This document shows positions 19,520 through 27,845 of a DNA stretch of 64,000 bases, one piece after another; position 1 is the stretch's first letter, and every line of letters begins with the position of its first letter. The stretch spans positions 62,001 through 126,000 of the forward strand of contig PHEQ01000003.1 of assembly GCA_002842985.1 (NCBI GenBank), written 5' to 3'. The notes under the pieces were generated by a model. The model was not told the DNA's origin, did not search any database, and saw only the letters and a program-made list of their open reading frames with translations. The position numbers and the translations under genes are program-made. The stretch is from Alphaproteobacteria bacterium HGW-Alphaproteobacteria-1. GTDB taxonomy: Bacteria > Pseudomonadota > Alphaproteobacteria > Rhodobacterales > Rhodobacteraceae.

Positions 19520-20230
19520 TTATTCCGCGTCGAGGGTGAACGTGATCCGCTCTCCTGCGAACCACGCGCGACCGTATTCGACCGGCACGCCATTCTCGTC
19601 CACGTTGATCGCGGTGGTGCGCAGGATCGGCGCACCGGGGGCGATCTGGAGGTGGCGCGCCTGGCTTGGCGTGGCGAGTTTCGCGGTCAGGCGGGTCGAT
19701 GCGCGGGTATAGTCGGCCAAGCCGCAATCGCCGAGAGCGGCCGTGATCGAGCGGTGCCGTCGCAGCGCCTCGGGCAGGGTGGGGAACCGATAGACCGGAA
19801 AGAGACTCTGGAAGAGTGAGAGCGGCAAACCGTCGGCCAGGGAGAGCCCTTCACAGACATGGACCGGTGCGCCGGGAGCGAGACGCAGCGCCTCGGCCTC
19901 GGTCGGCGCGGCGTTGCGGGTCTCGATGGTGAGGATTTCGCGGGCGGGCGCGCGACCGGCAGCGCGCAGATTCTGGTGAAAGCGCACGCGCTTGCCCAAG
20001 GGGTAATCGGTCGGGCGATGCGCGACAAAGGCCCCGGCCCCGCGCCGCGTATGGATCGTCCCCGCCTCGGCCAGCGCGCCAAGCGCGCGGCGCACGGTAT
20101 GGCGGTTGACGGCAAAGCGCGCGGCGAGCGCGGCCTCGGTGGGCAGCTTGTCGCCTGGGCGATACCGTCCGGCGACAATGTCACCGTGCAGGCTATCGTG
20201 GATGGCGCGCCAGAGCGGATCCTGGGTCAT
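19520..20230 (-). CDS. phnF: PhnF-like GntR-family repressor of the C-P lyase operon
   Basis: A 236-residue regulator with a GntR winged helix at the N-terminus (GRYRPGDKLPTEAALAARFAVNRHTVRRALGALAEAG) and a C-terminal UTRA ligand domain (HutC subfamily). Divergent from phnG by 102 bp, where a tandem TTGTATAG repeat lies. Its stop codon sits at the edge of an IS6 remnant, so the last residues may have been altered by that insertion, though the length is normal. Expected to repress phn genes until a phosphonate or phosphate-stress signal binds. Confidence 0.92.
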   Translation of the reverse strand: MTQDPLWRAIHDSLHGDIVAGRYRPGDKLPTEAALAARFAVNRHTVRRALGALAEAGTIHTRRGAGAFVAHRPTDYPLGKRVRFHQNLRAAGRAPAREILTIETRNAAPTEAEALRLAPGAPVHVCEGLSLADGLPLSLFQSLFPVYRFPTLPEALRRHRSITAALGDCGLADYTRASTRLTAKLATPSQARHLQIAPGAPILRTTAINVDENGVPVEYGRAWFAGERITFTLDAE

Positions 20231-20287
20231 GTCACAGAAGTTTCACCGTTGGATGGCTTGTCGGGTGGGTTCGGTTCGGGTATTGAT

Positions 20288-20303
20288 TTGTATAGTTGTA
20301 TAG
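20288..20303. promoter_or_regulatory. tandem TTGTATAG repeat, probable PhnF operator
   Basis: Two perfect consecutive copies of TTGTATAG at 20288-20295 and 20296-20303, 30 bp before the phnG start and 58 bp before phnF. AT-rich against a GC-rich background and placed where a GntR/UTRA repressor would control both promoters. Confidence 0.6.
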
Positions 20304-20332
20304 TGTTCTCGACAAATCGACAAGGTGTCTAC

Positions 20333-20776
20333 GTGAGCGAAAATCAGGACCGGGCCGGATGGATGGGAGTGCTTGCGCGTGCGCAGGCCGGAGAGCTTGC
20401 GCGGCTGGTGGCCGGGCTGGGTGACCTGCCGGCGCATGACTGGCTGCGGCCGCCCGAGACCGGCACGGTGATGGTGCGGGGTCGCACCGGGGCCACGGGT
20501 GCGCCGTTCAACCTCGGCGAGATGACTGTGACGCGCTGTGCGCTGCGGCTGGCGGATGGCACGGTCGGGCATGGCCATGTGACGGGGCGCGACAAGGGGC
20601 ATTCGCGCGAGGCCGCGCTGGTTGATGCCCTGCTGCAGGGGGCGCGGGCGGACGAGGTCCGCGCGACCGTGCTCGTCCCGCTCGCCGAGGCCGAAGCCGC
20701 GCGGCGGGCAGCGCGGGCGCGCAAGGCAGCGGCTACGAAGGTGGAGTTCTTCACCATGGTGCGGGGAGAGGATTGA
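20333..20776 (+). CDS. phnG: C-P lyase core subunit PhnG
   Basis: A 147-residue subunit of the PhnGHIJ core, which with PhnL installs methylphosphonate on ATP to give ribose 1-phosphonate triphosphate. Family block: FNLGEMTVTRCALRLADGTVGHGHVTGRDKGHSREAALVDAL. Start is GTG 20333 (VSENQDRAGW), with AAGGTG 5 bp upstream; no nearby ATG gives the conserved N-terminal helix. The stop overlaps the ATG of phnH by one base. Confidence 0.93.
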   Translation: MSENQDRAGWMGVLARAQAGELARLVAGLGDLPAHDWLRPPETGTVMVRGRTGATGAPFNLGEMTVTRCALRLADGTVGHGHVTGRDKGHSREAALVDALLQGARADEVRATVLVPLAEAEAARRAARARKAAATKVEFFTMVRGED

Positions 20777-21345
20777 TGCAGGCAGCGGCACTGTCAGGCG
20801 GGTTTTCCGACCCCTCGACCGATGGGGCTCGGGCGTTCCGCGCGGTGATGCAGGCGATGGCGCGGCCGGGCCGTATCGAACGGCTGGAGGGTGCCGCGCC
20901 GCCCGCGCCGATGTCGGTGGCGGCGGGCGTGGTGGCGCTCACGCTGTGCGATCCCGACACGCCGGTGCATCTGGCGGGGGCGCTCGACTGTGACGCGGTG
21001 CGCGGCTGGCTCTCCTTTCACACCGGTGCGCCGGTGGTCGGGCGGCAGGCGGCGGTCTTTGCCTTTGGGACATGGCAGGCGCTTTTGCCGCTTGAGGGCT
21101 ATGTCATGGGCACGTCGGACTATCCGGACCGCTCGGTCACGCTCATCGTCGAGCTGGCGCGGCTGGAGGCGGCGGGCGCGCGCCTTTCCGGGCCGGGGAT
21201 CGCCGGGGTCTCCGCCCTGTCCCTGCCCGAGGTTGCGGCATTTCGGGCGAATGCGGCGCACTTTCCGCTGGGTATGGATTTCCTGTTCTGCTGTGGCTCG
21301 CTGCTTGCCGCGTTGCCGCGCAGCACGCGTGTGGAGGCGGGCTGA
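20776..21345 (+). CDS. phnH: C-P lyase core subunit PhnH
   Basis: A 189-residue subunit with the PhnH N-terminus SGGFSDPSTDGARAFRAVMQAMARPGRI, and THFPLGMD-like AHFPLGMDFLFCCG near the C-terminus. It is structurally a PLP-transferase-like fold without PLP and forms the core scaffold. ATG at 20776 shares a base with the phnG stop; its own stop shares a base with the phnI ATG, so synthesis is coupled. Confidence 0.95.
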   Translation: MQAAALSGGFSDPSTDGARAFRAVMQAMARPGRIERLEGAAPPAPMSVAAGVVALTLCDPDTPVHLAGALDCDAVRGWLSFHTGAPVVGRQAAVFAFGTWQALLPLEGYVMGTSDYPDRSVTLIVELARLEAAGARLSGPGIAGVSALSLPEVAAFRANAAHFPLGMDFLFCCGSLLAALPRSTRVEAG

Positions 21346-22430
21346 TGTATGTGGCGGTCAAGGGTGGTGAGCGGGCGATCGAGGCGGCGCATGACTGGCT
21401 TGCCGACGAGCGGCGCGGCGCGCGGGACGTGCCCGAGCTGAGCGTCGCGCAGATCCGCGAGCAGATGGCGCTGGCGGTCAACCGGGTGATGGCCGAGGGA
21501 TCGCTCTATGATCCGGACCTTGCCGCGCTGGCGATCAAGCAGGCGCGCGGCGACTTGATCGAGGCGATATTCCTGATCCGGGCCTACCGCACCACGCTGC
21601 CGCGTTTTGGCGCGTCAAGACCGGTCGAGACCGGCGCGATGCGCTGCGAGCGGCGCATCTCGGCCACGTTCAAGGATGCGCCGGGGGGGCAGGTGCTTGG
21701 CCCCACGTTCGACTATACGCATCGCCTGCTGGATTTCGCGCTGGCCGCCGAGGGAGAGGAGCACGTGTCTGCGCCCGAAGCCCCGGCGCGGGCGGGCGAT
21801 GTGCCGCATGTCGCGGGGTTTCTCGGTCGTGAGGGGCTGATCCAGGGCGAGCCGACCGTGGACGATGTGCCGCCCGACCTGACCCGGCAGCCCATGGACC
21901 TGCCCGCCAACCGCGCGTTGCGCCTGCAGGCGCTGGCGCGGGGCGATGAGGGGTTCCTGCTGGGCCTCGCCTATTCGACGCAGCGTGGCTATGCGCGCAA
22001 CCATGCCTTTGTCGGCGAGTTGCGCATCGGTGCGGTGGCGGTCGAGATGGAGATCCCCGAGCTTGGCTTTGCCATCGAGCTGGGCGAGGTGGTGCTGACG
22101 GAATGCGAGACCGTCAATCAGTTCACCGGCTCGAAAACCGAGCCACCGCAATTCACGCGCGGTTATGGGCTGGTCTTCGGGCAGACCGAGCGCAAGGCCA
22201 TCGCCATGGCGCTGGTGGACCGGGCGCTGCGCTGGAGGGAGTTGGGCGAGGAGGATCAGGGCGCACCGGCGCAGGACGAGGAATTCGTGCTCATGCATTG
22301 CGACAATATCCAGGCCACCGGGTTTCTGGAGCATATCAAGCTGCCGCATTATGTCGATTTCCAGAGCGAGCTCGAGCTTGTCCGCAAGCTGCGCCGCGAG
22401 GCCGGTGAAGGGCGGGAGGCGGCGGAATGA
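21345..22430 (+). CDS. phnI: C-P lyase core subunit PhnI (nucleosidase)
   Basis: A 361-residue subunit carrying the purine nucleosidase activity that exchanges adenine for phosphonate in the first step. Typical blocks: MYVAVKGGERAIEAAHDWLADERRG at the start, ERRISATFKDAPGGQVLGPTFDYTHRLLDF in the middle, and HCDNIQATGFLEHIKLPHYVDFQSEL at the end. Full length. Ends 4 bp into the HAD gene. Confidence 0.97.
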   Translation: MYVAVKGGERAIEAAHDWLADERRGARDVPELSVAQIREQMALAVNRVMAEGSLYDPDLAALAIKQARGDLIEAIFLIRAYRTTLPRFGASRPVETGAMRCERRISATFKDAPGGQVLGPTFDYTHRLLDFALAAEGEEHVSAPEAPARAGDVPHVAGFLGREGLIQGEPTVDDVPPDLTRQPMDLPANRALRLQALARGDEGFLLGLAYSTQRGYARNHAFVGELRIGAVAVEMEIPELGFAIELGEVVLTECETVNQFTGSKTEPPQFTRGYGLVFGQTERKAIAMALVDRALRWRELGEEDQGAPAQDEEFVLMHCDNIQATGFLEHIKLPHYVDFQSELELVRKLRREAGEGREAAE

Positions 22431-23059
22431 GTATTTGTGGAACGATGAAACCGGAGGCGGGGCTTGTTGTGTTCGACATCGGCAACGTGCTGATCCGCTG
22501 GGATCCGCATGCGGCGTTTCGTCATGCTTTCGGCAGCGATGGCGAAATCGATGCGCTGTTTGACGAGGTGGGGTTTTACGACTGGAATTATGCCAATGAC
22601 CGGGGACGCCCCCGTGTGGACGCGGTGGCCGCAATTGCCGCGCGCTGGCCGCAGCACGCGACCCTTATGGCGGGGTATTTCGACCGGTTCGGCGAGACCA
22701 TCCGCAGACGGGTCGAAGGTAGCTGGGAGATCATCGCGGCACTGCGCGCGCGCGGGGTGCGCCTGTGGGCGCTGACGAATTTCTCGGCCGATACCTGGCC
22801 CGAGGCGCTGCGGCTTCATCCCGAATTGGGCGAGGAGTTCGAGGGGATCGTGGTGTCGGGTCATGAAGGCGTGGCCAAGCCCGAACGCGCGATCTTCGAT
22901 TTGCTCTGCGCACGGGCGGGGGTGGCCCCCGAGGCGTGTTACCTTGCCGATGACAGCGCCGCAAACGTCGCAGGCGCACGGGCGGCGGGATGGCAGGCGC
23001 AACACTATGACGGGGCCGAGGGTCTGCGCACCGACCTGATCGACCGGGGGTATCTGTGA
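22427..23059 (+). CDS. HAD-superfamily phosphatase inside the phn operon
   Basis: A 210-residue haloacid dehalogenase family protein of the YihX-like group. Motif I is VVFDIGNVLIRW (nucleophile Asp, GN in place of the second Asp, as in YihX), motif II LTNFS, motif III VAKPERAIF (Lys) and motif IV YLADDSAANV. Most such enzymes are small-molecule phosphatases. It lies between phnI and phnJ with 4-bp and 1-bp overlaps, so it is an integral part of the operon. A role in removing a phosphate from a pathway intermediate is inferred only from position. Confidence 0.87.
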   Translation: MSICGTMKPEAGLVVFDIGNVLIRWDPHAAFRHAFGSDGEIDALFDEVGFYDWNYANDRGRPRVDAVAAIAARWPQHATLMAGYFDRFGETIRRRVEGSWEIIAALRARGVRLWALTNFSADTWPEALRLHPELGEEFEGIVVSGHEGVAKPERAIFDLLCARAGVAPEACYLADDSAANVAGARAAGWQAQHYDGAEGLRTDLIDRGYL

Positions 23060-23286
23060 TGTCAGTCGCCACCGCCGCAATCCCCGTCATCACCGTTCCC
23101 GGCGCCGCTGTCCGTCCAGATGATGATGACGGCGGACCGCGGGACGAAACCGGCAAAGAGCCCACCAGGGGCGATGATGATCCAGGTGCCGGACATATCC
23201 GGTCTTCTTCTGCCGTGTATGGAGGCATCCCGAAACGGACGATTTCCTCGCGGCATGGTGGGAAAGGAGTGGCCCGAAATGTCTGA
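23059..23286 (+). CDS. possible small protein, 75 aa, between HAD gene and phnJ
   Basis: Reading frame MSVATAAIPVITVPGAAVRP..., whose ATG overlaps the HAD stop (TGATG) and whose stop overlaps the phnJ ATG region. The first third has the G/C-rich third codon positions of real genes here; the rest is Asp/Gly/Ser/Arg rich and low-complexity. The opposite strand also has an open frame with a hydrophobic start (MSGTWIIIAPGGLFAGF, ATG near 23196). I recognise neither. The 220 bp may simply be a spacer. Confidence 0.25.
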   Translation: MSVATAAIPVITVPGAAVRPDDDDGGPRDETGKEPTRGDDDPGAGHIRSSSAVYGGIPKRTISSRHGGKGVARNV

Positions 23287-24151
23287 TTACAACTTTGCCT
23301 ATCTCGACGAGCAGACCAAGCGGATGATCCGGCGCGCGATCCTCAAGGCGCTGGCGATTCCCGGCTATCAGGTGCCCTTTGCCAGCCGCGAGATGCCGAT
23401 GCCCTATGGCTGGGGCACCGGCGGCGTGCAGGTGACGGCGGCGTGCCTTACCCCCGAGGACCGGCTCAAGGTGATCGACCAGGGGGCGGATGACACCACG
23501 AATGCCGTCTCGATCCGCAAGTTCTTCGAGCGCACGGCAGGCGTGGCAACGACCGAAGAGACGGCGCGCGCCAGTCTCATCCAGACCCGCCACCGCATAC
23601 CCGAGACGCCGCTCACCGAGGATCAGATCCTGGTCTATCAGGTGCCGATCCCTGAGCCGCTGCGATTCCTGGAGCCGCGCGAGACCGAGACACGCAAGAT
23701 GCACGCGCTTGAGGAATACGGCCTTGTGCATGTCAAGCTTTACGAGGACATCAGCCGCCATGGTGCGATTTCAACCGCCTATGCCTATCCGGTGAAGGTC
23801 GAAGGGCGCTATGTGATGGATCCGTCTCCCATTCCCAAATTCGACAATCCCAAGCTGTCGGATTGTCCCGCGATCCAGCTTTTCGGGGCGGGGCGCGAGC
23901 AGCGGATCTATGCTCTACCGCCCTGGACGGAGGTGGTGAGCCTCGATTTCGAGGATCATCCGTTCGAGGCGAGCAAGGCCGATGCGCCCTGTGCGCTCTG
24001 CGGGTCGGAGACAAGCTATCTCGACGAGGTGATCGTCGATGATGCGGGCGGGCGGATGTTCGTGTGTTCCGACACCGATCATTGCCGGGCGCGGCGCGCG
24101 GCGGGGCATGTCGGGGCCGAGGGCGCGCCCTTTGAGGAGGCTGGCGCATGA
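23279..24151 (+). CDS. phnJ: carbon-phosphorus lyase PhnJ (radical SAM)
   Basis: The enzyme that breaks the C-P bond of ribose-1-phosphonate 5-phosphate by radical chemistry, giving the alkane and a 1,2-cyclic phosphate. It is 290 residues. Cysteines C238, C241, C263 and C269 reproduce the unusual C-x2-C-x21-C-x5-C cluster motif of E. coli PhnJ. The glycine-rich region GYQVPFASREMPMPYGWGTGG holds the segment of the glycyl radical. ATG 23279 has AAAGGAGT 8 bp upstream. Overlaps phnK by 4 bp. Confidence 0.98.
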   Translation: MSDYNFAYLDEQTKRMIRRAILKALAIPGYQVPFASREMPMPYGWGTGGVQVTAACLTPEDRLKVIDQGADDTTNAVSIRKFFERTAGVATTEETARASLIQTRHRIPETPLTEDQILVYQVPIPEPLRFLEPRETETRKMHALEEYGLVHVKLYEDISRHGAISTAYAYPVKVEGRYVMDPSPIPKFDNPKLSDCPAIQLFGAGREQRIYALPPWTEVVSLDFEDHPFEASKADAPCALCGSETSYLDEVIVDDAGGRMFVCSDTDHCRARRAAGHVGAEGAPFEEAGA

Positions 24152-24918
24152 CCCCGCTCTTGCAGGTGCGCGACGTGGCGAAGTTCTACGGGTCCCGCCG
24201 GGGCTGCGAGGGGGTGAGCTTTGATCTCTGGCCCGGCGAGGTGATGGGAATCGTCGGCGAGAGCGGATCCGGGAAATCCACCCTGCTGGCCTGTCTGTCG
24301 GGGCAGAAGGAGCCAGACCGGGGCGCGGTGATCTACGACACCCGTGACCGTGGGCCGATGGATACGCGGGCGATGTCAGAGCCGGAGCGGCGGATGCTCA
24401 TGCGCACCGACTGGGCGCTGGTGCATCAGAACGCGCGCGACGGGCTGCGCATGGGGGTCTCGGCGGGCGGCAATGTGGGCGAGCGGTTGATGGCCGTGGG
24501 CGCGCGGCATTACGGCGATATCCGTTCGCAAGCGGTGGACTGGCTGGGTCGGGTCGAGATTGCCGCCGAGCGCGTCGACGACCGCCCCACGGCCTTTTCC
24601 GGCGGGATGCAACAGCGACTTCAGATCGCGCGCAATCTGGTGACCGGCCCGCGCCTTGTGTTCATGGACGAGCCGACCGGCGGTCTTGACGTGAGCGTGC
24701 AGGCGCGGCTTCTGGATCTTCTGCGCGGGCTGGTTCGCGAGATGGGCCTGTCGGCGATCATCGTCACGCATGATCTGGCGGTGGTGCGGTTGCTGGCCGA
24801 CCGGCTTATGGTGATGAAGGATGGCCGCGTGGTAGAGGCGGGGCTGACCGATCAGGTCCTCGACGATCCGCAGCACGGGTATACGCAGCTTCTCGTCAGT
24901 TCGGTCTTGCAGGTATAA
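24148..24918 (+). CDS. phnK: C-P lyase ABC-type ATPase PhnK
   Basis: A 256-residue ABC ATPase that docks on the PhnGHIJ core rather than on a transporter. Walker A GESGSGKST near residue 40, signature FSGGMQQRLQIARNL, Walker B LVFMDEPTGGLD. The long insertion (GAVIYDTRDRGPMDTRAMSE) fits PhnK. Coupled to phnJ (ATGA). Followed after 32 bp by a corA-like gene. Confidence 0.95.
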   Translation: MTPLLQVRDVAKFYGSRRGCEGVSFDLWPGEVMGIVGESGSGKSTLLACLSGQKEPDRGAVIYDTRDRGPMDTRAMSEPERRMLMRTDWALVHQNARDGLRMGVSAGGNVGERLMAVGARHYGDIRSQAVDWLGRVEIAAERVDDRPTAFSGGMQQRLQIARNLVTGPRLVFMDEPTGGLDVSVQARLLDLLRGLVREMGLSAIIVTHDLAVVRLLADRLMVMKDGRVVEAGLTDQVLDDPQHGYTQLLVSSVLQV

Positions 24919-24950
24919 GGCGGGGTGAGGATGGCACGGGGAGAGCGAGC

Positions 24951-25907
24951 ATGATCACCGCTTATGTGCGCGACGGCGAGGGGCTGCGCGTCCTGTCGAA
25001 CGGCGAGTCCACGGCACCCATCTGGATCGACCTTTTCCAGCCCGACAGCGATGAGCTTGCGCTTGTGTCCGGGCGCGTCGGCGTAGACCTGCCGACCAAG
25101 GCCGATCAGGAGGAGATCGAGCAATCCTCGCGGCTATATCTGGAGGAGGGCGTGCCGGTGATGACGGCCCTGCTGCCCGCTCGCAGCGGAACAGAGGCGA
25201 TGCAGATGGGGCCGGTCACCTTCGTGCTGCGCCCGTCGCAGCTCATCACCATCCGCCACCACGCGCCGCGCCCGTTCGAGACATTTCCGGCGCGCGCGGG
25301 AAAATCCTCGCTTGGTTGCGCCACGGCGGAGGCGGTGCTGGTGGGGCTGCTGGAGGAGATCATCGACCGGCTTGCGGACCTGACCGAGCAGAGCGGGCGC
25401 GAGATCGACGCCGTCTCTCGCCGGGTCTTTGGTCCCGAGAAGATGAGCACCGAAGAGCACCGCGCCGCCCTGCGCGAGATCGGCGCGGCCGATACCCGAG
25501 TGATGCTTCTGCGCGAAAGCCTGATGACGCTGGAGCGGGTGCTGGGCTTTCTCATGCCCGTGCTCGAGAAGATACGCACCGACAAGGCGCTGCGCGCCAT
25601 GCTCAAGACCCATTACCGCGACGCGCACACCATCGCCGAGCACGCCAACTACCTGCAACAGAAGACGGCGCTTTTGCTCGATGCCACGCTGGGGATGATC
25701 AATATCGAGCAGAATGCCATCATCAAGATTTTCTCGGTCGTGGCCGTGGCGTTTCTGCCGCCGACGTTGGTCGCTTCGATCTACGGGATGAATTTCACCC
25801 ATATGCCGGAACTTGACTGGCCCTGGGGCTATCCGCTGGCGCTCGGGATCATGGTTCTCACGGCGGTGGTGCCCCTGTGGTTTTTCAAGCGGCGGGGATG
25901 GTTATGA
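24951..25907 (+). CDS. CorA-family divalent cation transporter in the phn operon
   Basis: A 318-residue CorA-type magnesium/cobalt channel: long cytoplasmic N-terminal domain rich in helices (about 1-255), then two transmembrane helices at the C-terminus with the selectivity motif YGMNF between them, and MPELDWPWGYPLAL as the periplasmic loop. The gene sits between phnK and phnL in the same direction with 32 and 10 bp gaps. Its presence suggests the operon also adjusts metal supply, perhaps for Mg-ATP dependent PhnL/PhnK or for phosphate balance; this is inference. Confidence 0.9.
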   Translation: MITAYVRDGEGLRVLSNGESTAPIWIDLFQPDSDELALVSGRVGVDLPTKADQEEIEQSSRLYLEEGVPVMTALLPARSGTEAMQMGPVTFVLRPSQLITIRHHAPRPFETFPARAGKSSLGCATAEAVLVGLLEEIIDRLADLTEQSGREIDAVSRRVFGPEKMSTEEHRAALREIGAADTRVMLLRESLMTLERVLGFLMPVLEKIRTDKALRAMLKTHYRDAHTIAEHANYLQQKTALLLDATLGMINIEQNAIIKIFSVVAVAFLPPTLVASIYGMNFTHMPELDWPWGYPLALGIMVLTAVVPLWFFKRRGWL

Positions 25908-25917
25908 GGAGGGAACG

Positions 25918-26601
25918 ATGATCAGGGTTGAGGGTGCCGCCAAGAGCTTTACGCTGCATAATCAGGGCGGCGCGGTGATCCCGGTGATGGCTGGCGCCTC
26001 GCTGTGCGTGGCGCGGGGCGAATGCGTGGCGCTCACCGGGCGCTCGGGCGCGGGAAAATCGACGCTGATGCGCATGATCTACGGCAATTACCGCGTGAAC
26101 GGCGGGCGCATCATGGTGGGCGCGGTCGATGTCGCGCAGGCAGCCCCCCGCGAGATCATCGCGCTGCGTCGTGAGGTGCTGGGCTATGTGAGCCAGTTCC
26201 TGCGCGTGGTGCCGCGTGTGCCAACGCTGGAGGTGGTGGCCGAGCCGTTGCTCGTTCTGGGCGTGGCGCGTGCCGAGGCGCTGGCGCGTGCCGGGGCGTT
26301 GCTTGTGAGGCTTAACATCCCGGAGCGGCTCTGGTCGCTCAGCCCGACGACCTTTTCGGGGGGCGAGCAACAGAGGGTGAACATCGCGCGCGGCTTTGCC
26401 CATGACTATCCGGCGCTGTTGCTCGACGAACCGACAGCGAGCCTTGATGCAGAAAACCGCGAGGCGGTGCTTCGGCTGATCGAGGAGGCCAAGGCGCGCG
26501 GTGCGGCGATCCTCGGGATTTTTCATGACGAGGGGGCGCGGGTGCGGGTCTGCGACAGAGAGGTTGACGTGTCGGGCTTCGCGGCAGGCGTGGCGGCATG
26601 A
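25918..26601 (+). CDS. phnL: C-P lyase ABC-type ATPase PhnL
   Basis: A 227-residue ABC ATPase needed with PhnGHI for the first step and found on the core complex. Walker A GRSGAGKST near residue 43, signature FSGGEQQRVNIARGF, Walker B LLLDEPTASLD. The start ATG 25918 has GAGGAGGG 6 bp upstream. Overlaps phnN by 4 bp. Confidence 0.95.
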   Translation: MIRVEGAAKSFTLHNQGGAVIPVMAGASLCVARGECVALTGRSGAGKSTLMRMIYGNYRVNGGRIMVGAVDVAQAAPREIIALRREVLGYVSQFLRVVPRVPTLEVVAEPLLVLGVARAEALARAGALLVRLNIPERLWSLSPTTFSGGEQQRVNIARGFAHDYPALLLDEPTASLDAENREAVLRLIEEAKARGAAILGIFHDEGARVRVCDREVDVSGFAAGVAA

Positions 26602-27146
26602 CCCGTGGCCGGTTCGTCGCCGTTGTTGGGCCCTCGGGCGTGGGCAAGGACACGCTCATGCGCGCCATGTCCGAGGCACGGCCGGGGCTGCGGCGCCTGC
26701 GCCGGGTAATCACGCGCCCCGCCGACCCCGATGGCGAGGGGCACGAGGCCGTCAGCGAGGCGGAATTCGACGCGCGGCTCAAGGATGGCGGCTTTGCGCT
26801 GCACTGGCGGGCGCACGGGCTGCGTTATGGCGTGCCGGTCGGGGTCTGCATGGATCTGGCGCAGGGGCGTGATTTGCTCGTCAACCTCTCGCGCACCGTG
26901 CTGGCCGAGGCGCAGTCGCGGTTTCGGCCCTTCCTTGTCCTGCACCTGACCGCCGATCCGGGCGTTTTGGCGGCGCGGCTTGCGGGGCGTGGCCGCGAGA
27001 CGGCCGAGGATGTTGCCGAGCGGTTGCGCGGCGCGGCGCGGGCCCTGCCCGATGGGGTGGGGCCGGTGGTCACGCTCGATACGGGCGCGCCGGTCGAAAA
27101 ACTGGCGAAGGCCGCGCTCAAGGCGCTTTATGCAGTCAGGGTATGA
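26598..27146 (+). CDS. phnN: ribose 1,5-bisphosphate phosphokinase PhnN
   Basis: Converts ribose 1,5-bisphosphate to PRPP, the last step of C-P lyase catabolism. A 182-residue guanylate-kinase-like protein with Walker A GPSGVGKDT at residues 11-19 and LRRVITRPADPDGEGHEAV, the substrate loop of this family. The 3' end overlaps the convergent DUF1045 gene by 19 bp. Confidence 0.95.
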   Translation: MTRGRFVAVVGPSGVGKDTLMRAMSEARPGLRRLRRVITRPADPDGEGHEAVSEAEFDARLKDGGFALHWRAHGLRYGVPVGVCMDLAQGRDLLVNLSRTVLAEAQSRFRPFLVLHLTADPGVLAARLAGRGRETAEDVAERLRGAARALPDGVGPVVTLDTGAPVEKLAKAALKALYAVRV

Positions 27147-27805
27147 CGGTGGATCAGGTGAAAACGCCCCTCCCGATCCTCGCCCATGAGCGACAGCGCG
27201 TCGATCACGAAGGGGCGCGGCAGCAGCGGCGCAAGCACGGGGCCAAGCGCGGTCTGCACCATGTCGAGCGTGTCGGGCGGCAGATCGCCGGTGAGGGTGA
27301 TGTGAAAGCGGAAGGCGTCCATCACATAAGGATAGCCCCAGTCGCGCAGGTTGGCCTCATGTCCGAACGAGAGCCCCTTGCCACGACGGCGCGCCAGTTC
27401 GGCCTCGGTCAGGGGCGCACGGTAAGGCTCGAACGCGCGCACCGTGTCGGCGGCGAGCGTGTTGAGCGCGCGCACATCCCCCACCGGCCGCAACGCAAGG
27501 AACCGGCCAAGCCGCGCAATTTCGAGCGCATCGAGCGTGACCGGAGCGCGGCCCGCGCAAAAGGTGCCGAGCGCCTCGACGAGTGCCTCTTCGCTCTGGC
27601 CGGGGGCAAGGCGAAAGGGCGGCTTCATCGTCGCGTGCAGCCCGTACTTGCGCGGTGTGGCGGTGATCTCGGCCAGCGGCAGGTCCATTGCGGGATGGAC
27701 GCAGGGCGCACCGCGGACCGGGTCCCAGCCGAGCCAGGCCGCGCCGAACGCGGCGAGCGGCCCCGGCGCGGGTGTGAAATAAATGGCGTAACGGGTGAAG
27801 GGCAT
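27128..27805 (-). CDS. DUF1045 phosphonate-metabolism protein, 2H phosphoesterase motifs
   Basis: A 225-residue protein of the DUF1045 family, regularly found in C-P lyase loci. It carries two H-x-T motifs, H57-A-T (YGLHATMKPPF) and H168-I-T (FRFHITLTGDL), the catalytic pair of the 2H phosphodiesterase superfamily that opens cyclic phosphates. PhnP, the usual cyclic phosphodiesterase of the pathway, is not in the window, so this protein may hydrolyse 5-phosphoribosyl 1,2-cyclic phosphate instead (inference). Encoded antisense between phnN and phnM, 40 bp from the phnM start. Confidence 0.88.
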   Translation of the reverse strand: MPFTRYAIYFTPAPGPLAAFGAAWLGWDPVRGAPCVHPAMDLPLAEITATPRKYGLHATMKPPFRLAPGQSEEALVEALGTFCAGRAPVTLDALEIARLGRFLALRPVGDVRALNTLAADTVRAFEPYRAPLTEAELARRRGKGLSFGHEANLRDWGYPYVMDAFRFHITLTGDLPPDTLDMVQTALGPVLAPLLPRPFVIDALSLMGEDREGRFHLIHRHTLTA

Positions 27806-27845
27806 CGGGCGTTTCTCCACGGGCGCGGAAAGGCGTGACAGCGAC

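Noticed and set aside
19248..19712. A 154-codon frame that could be called a transposase gene.
   Set aside because: Only the first 90 codons are transposase; the rest is antisense to phnF. Annotated as an IS remnant.
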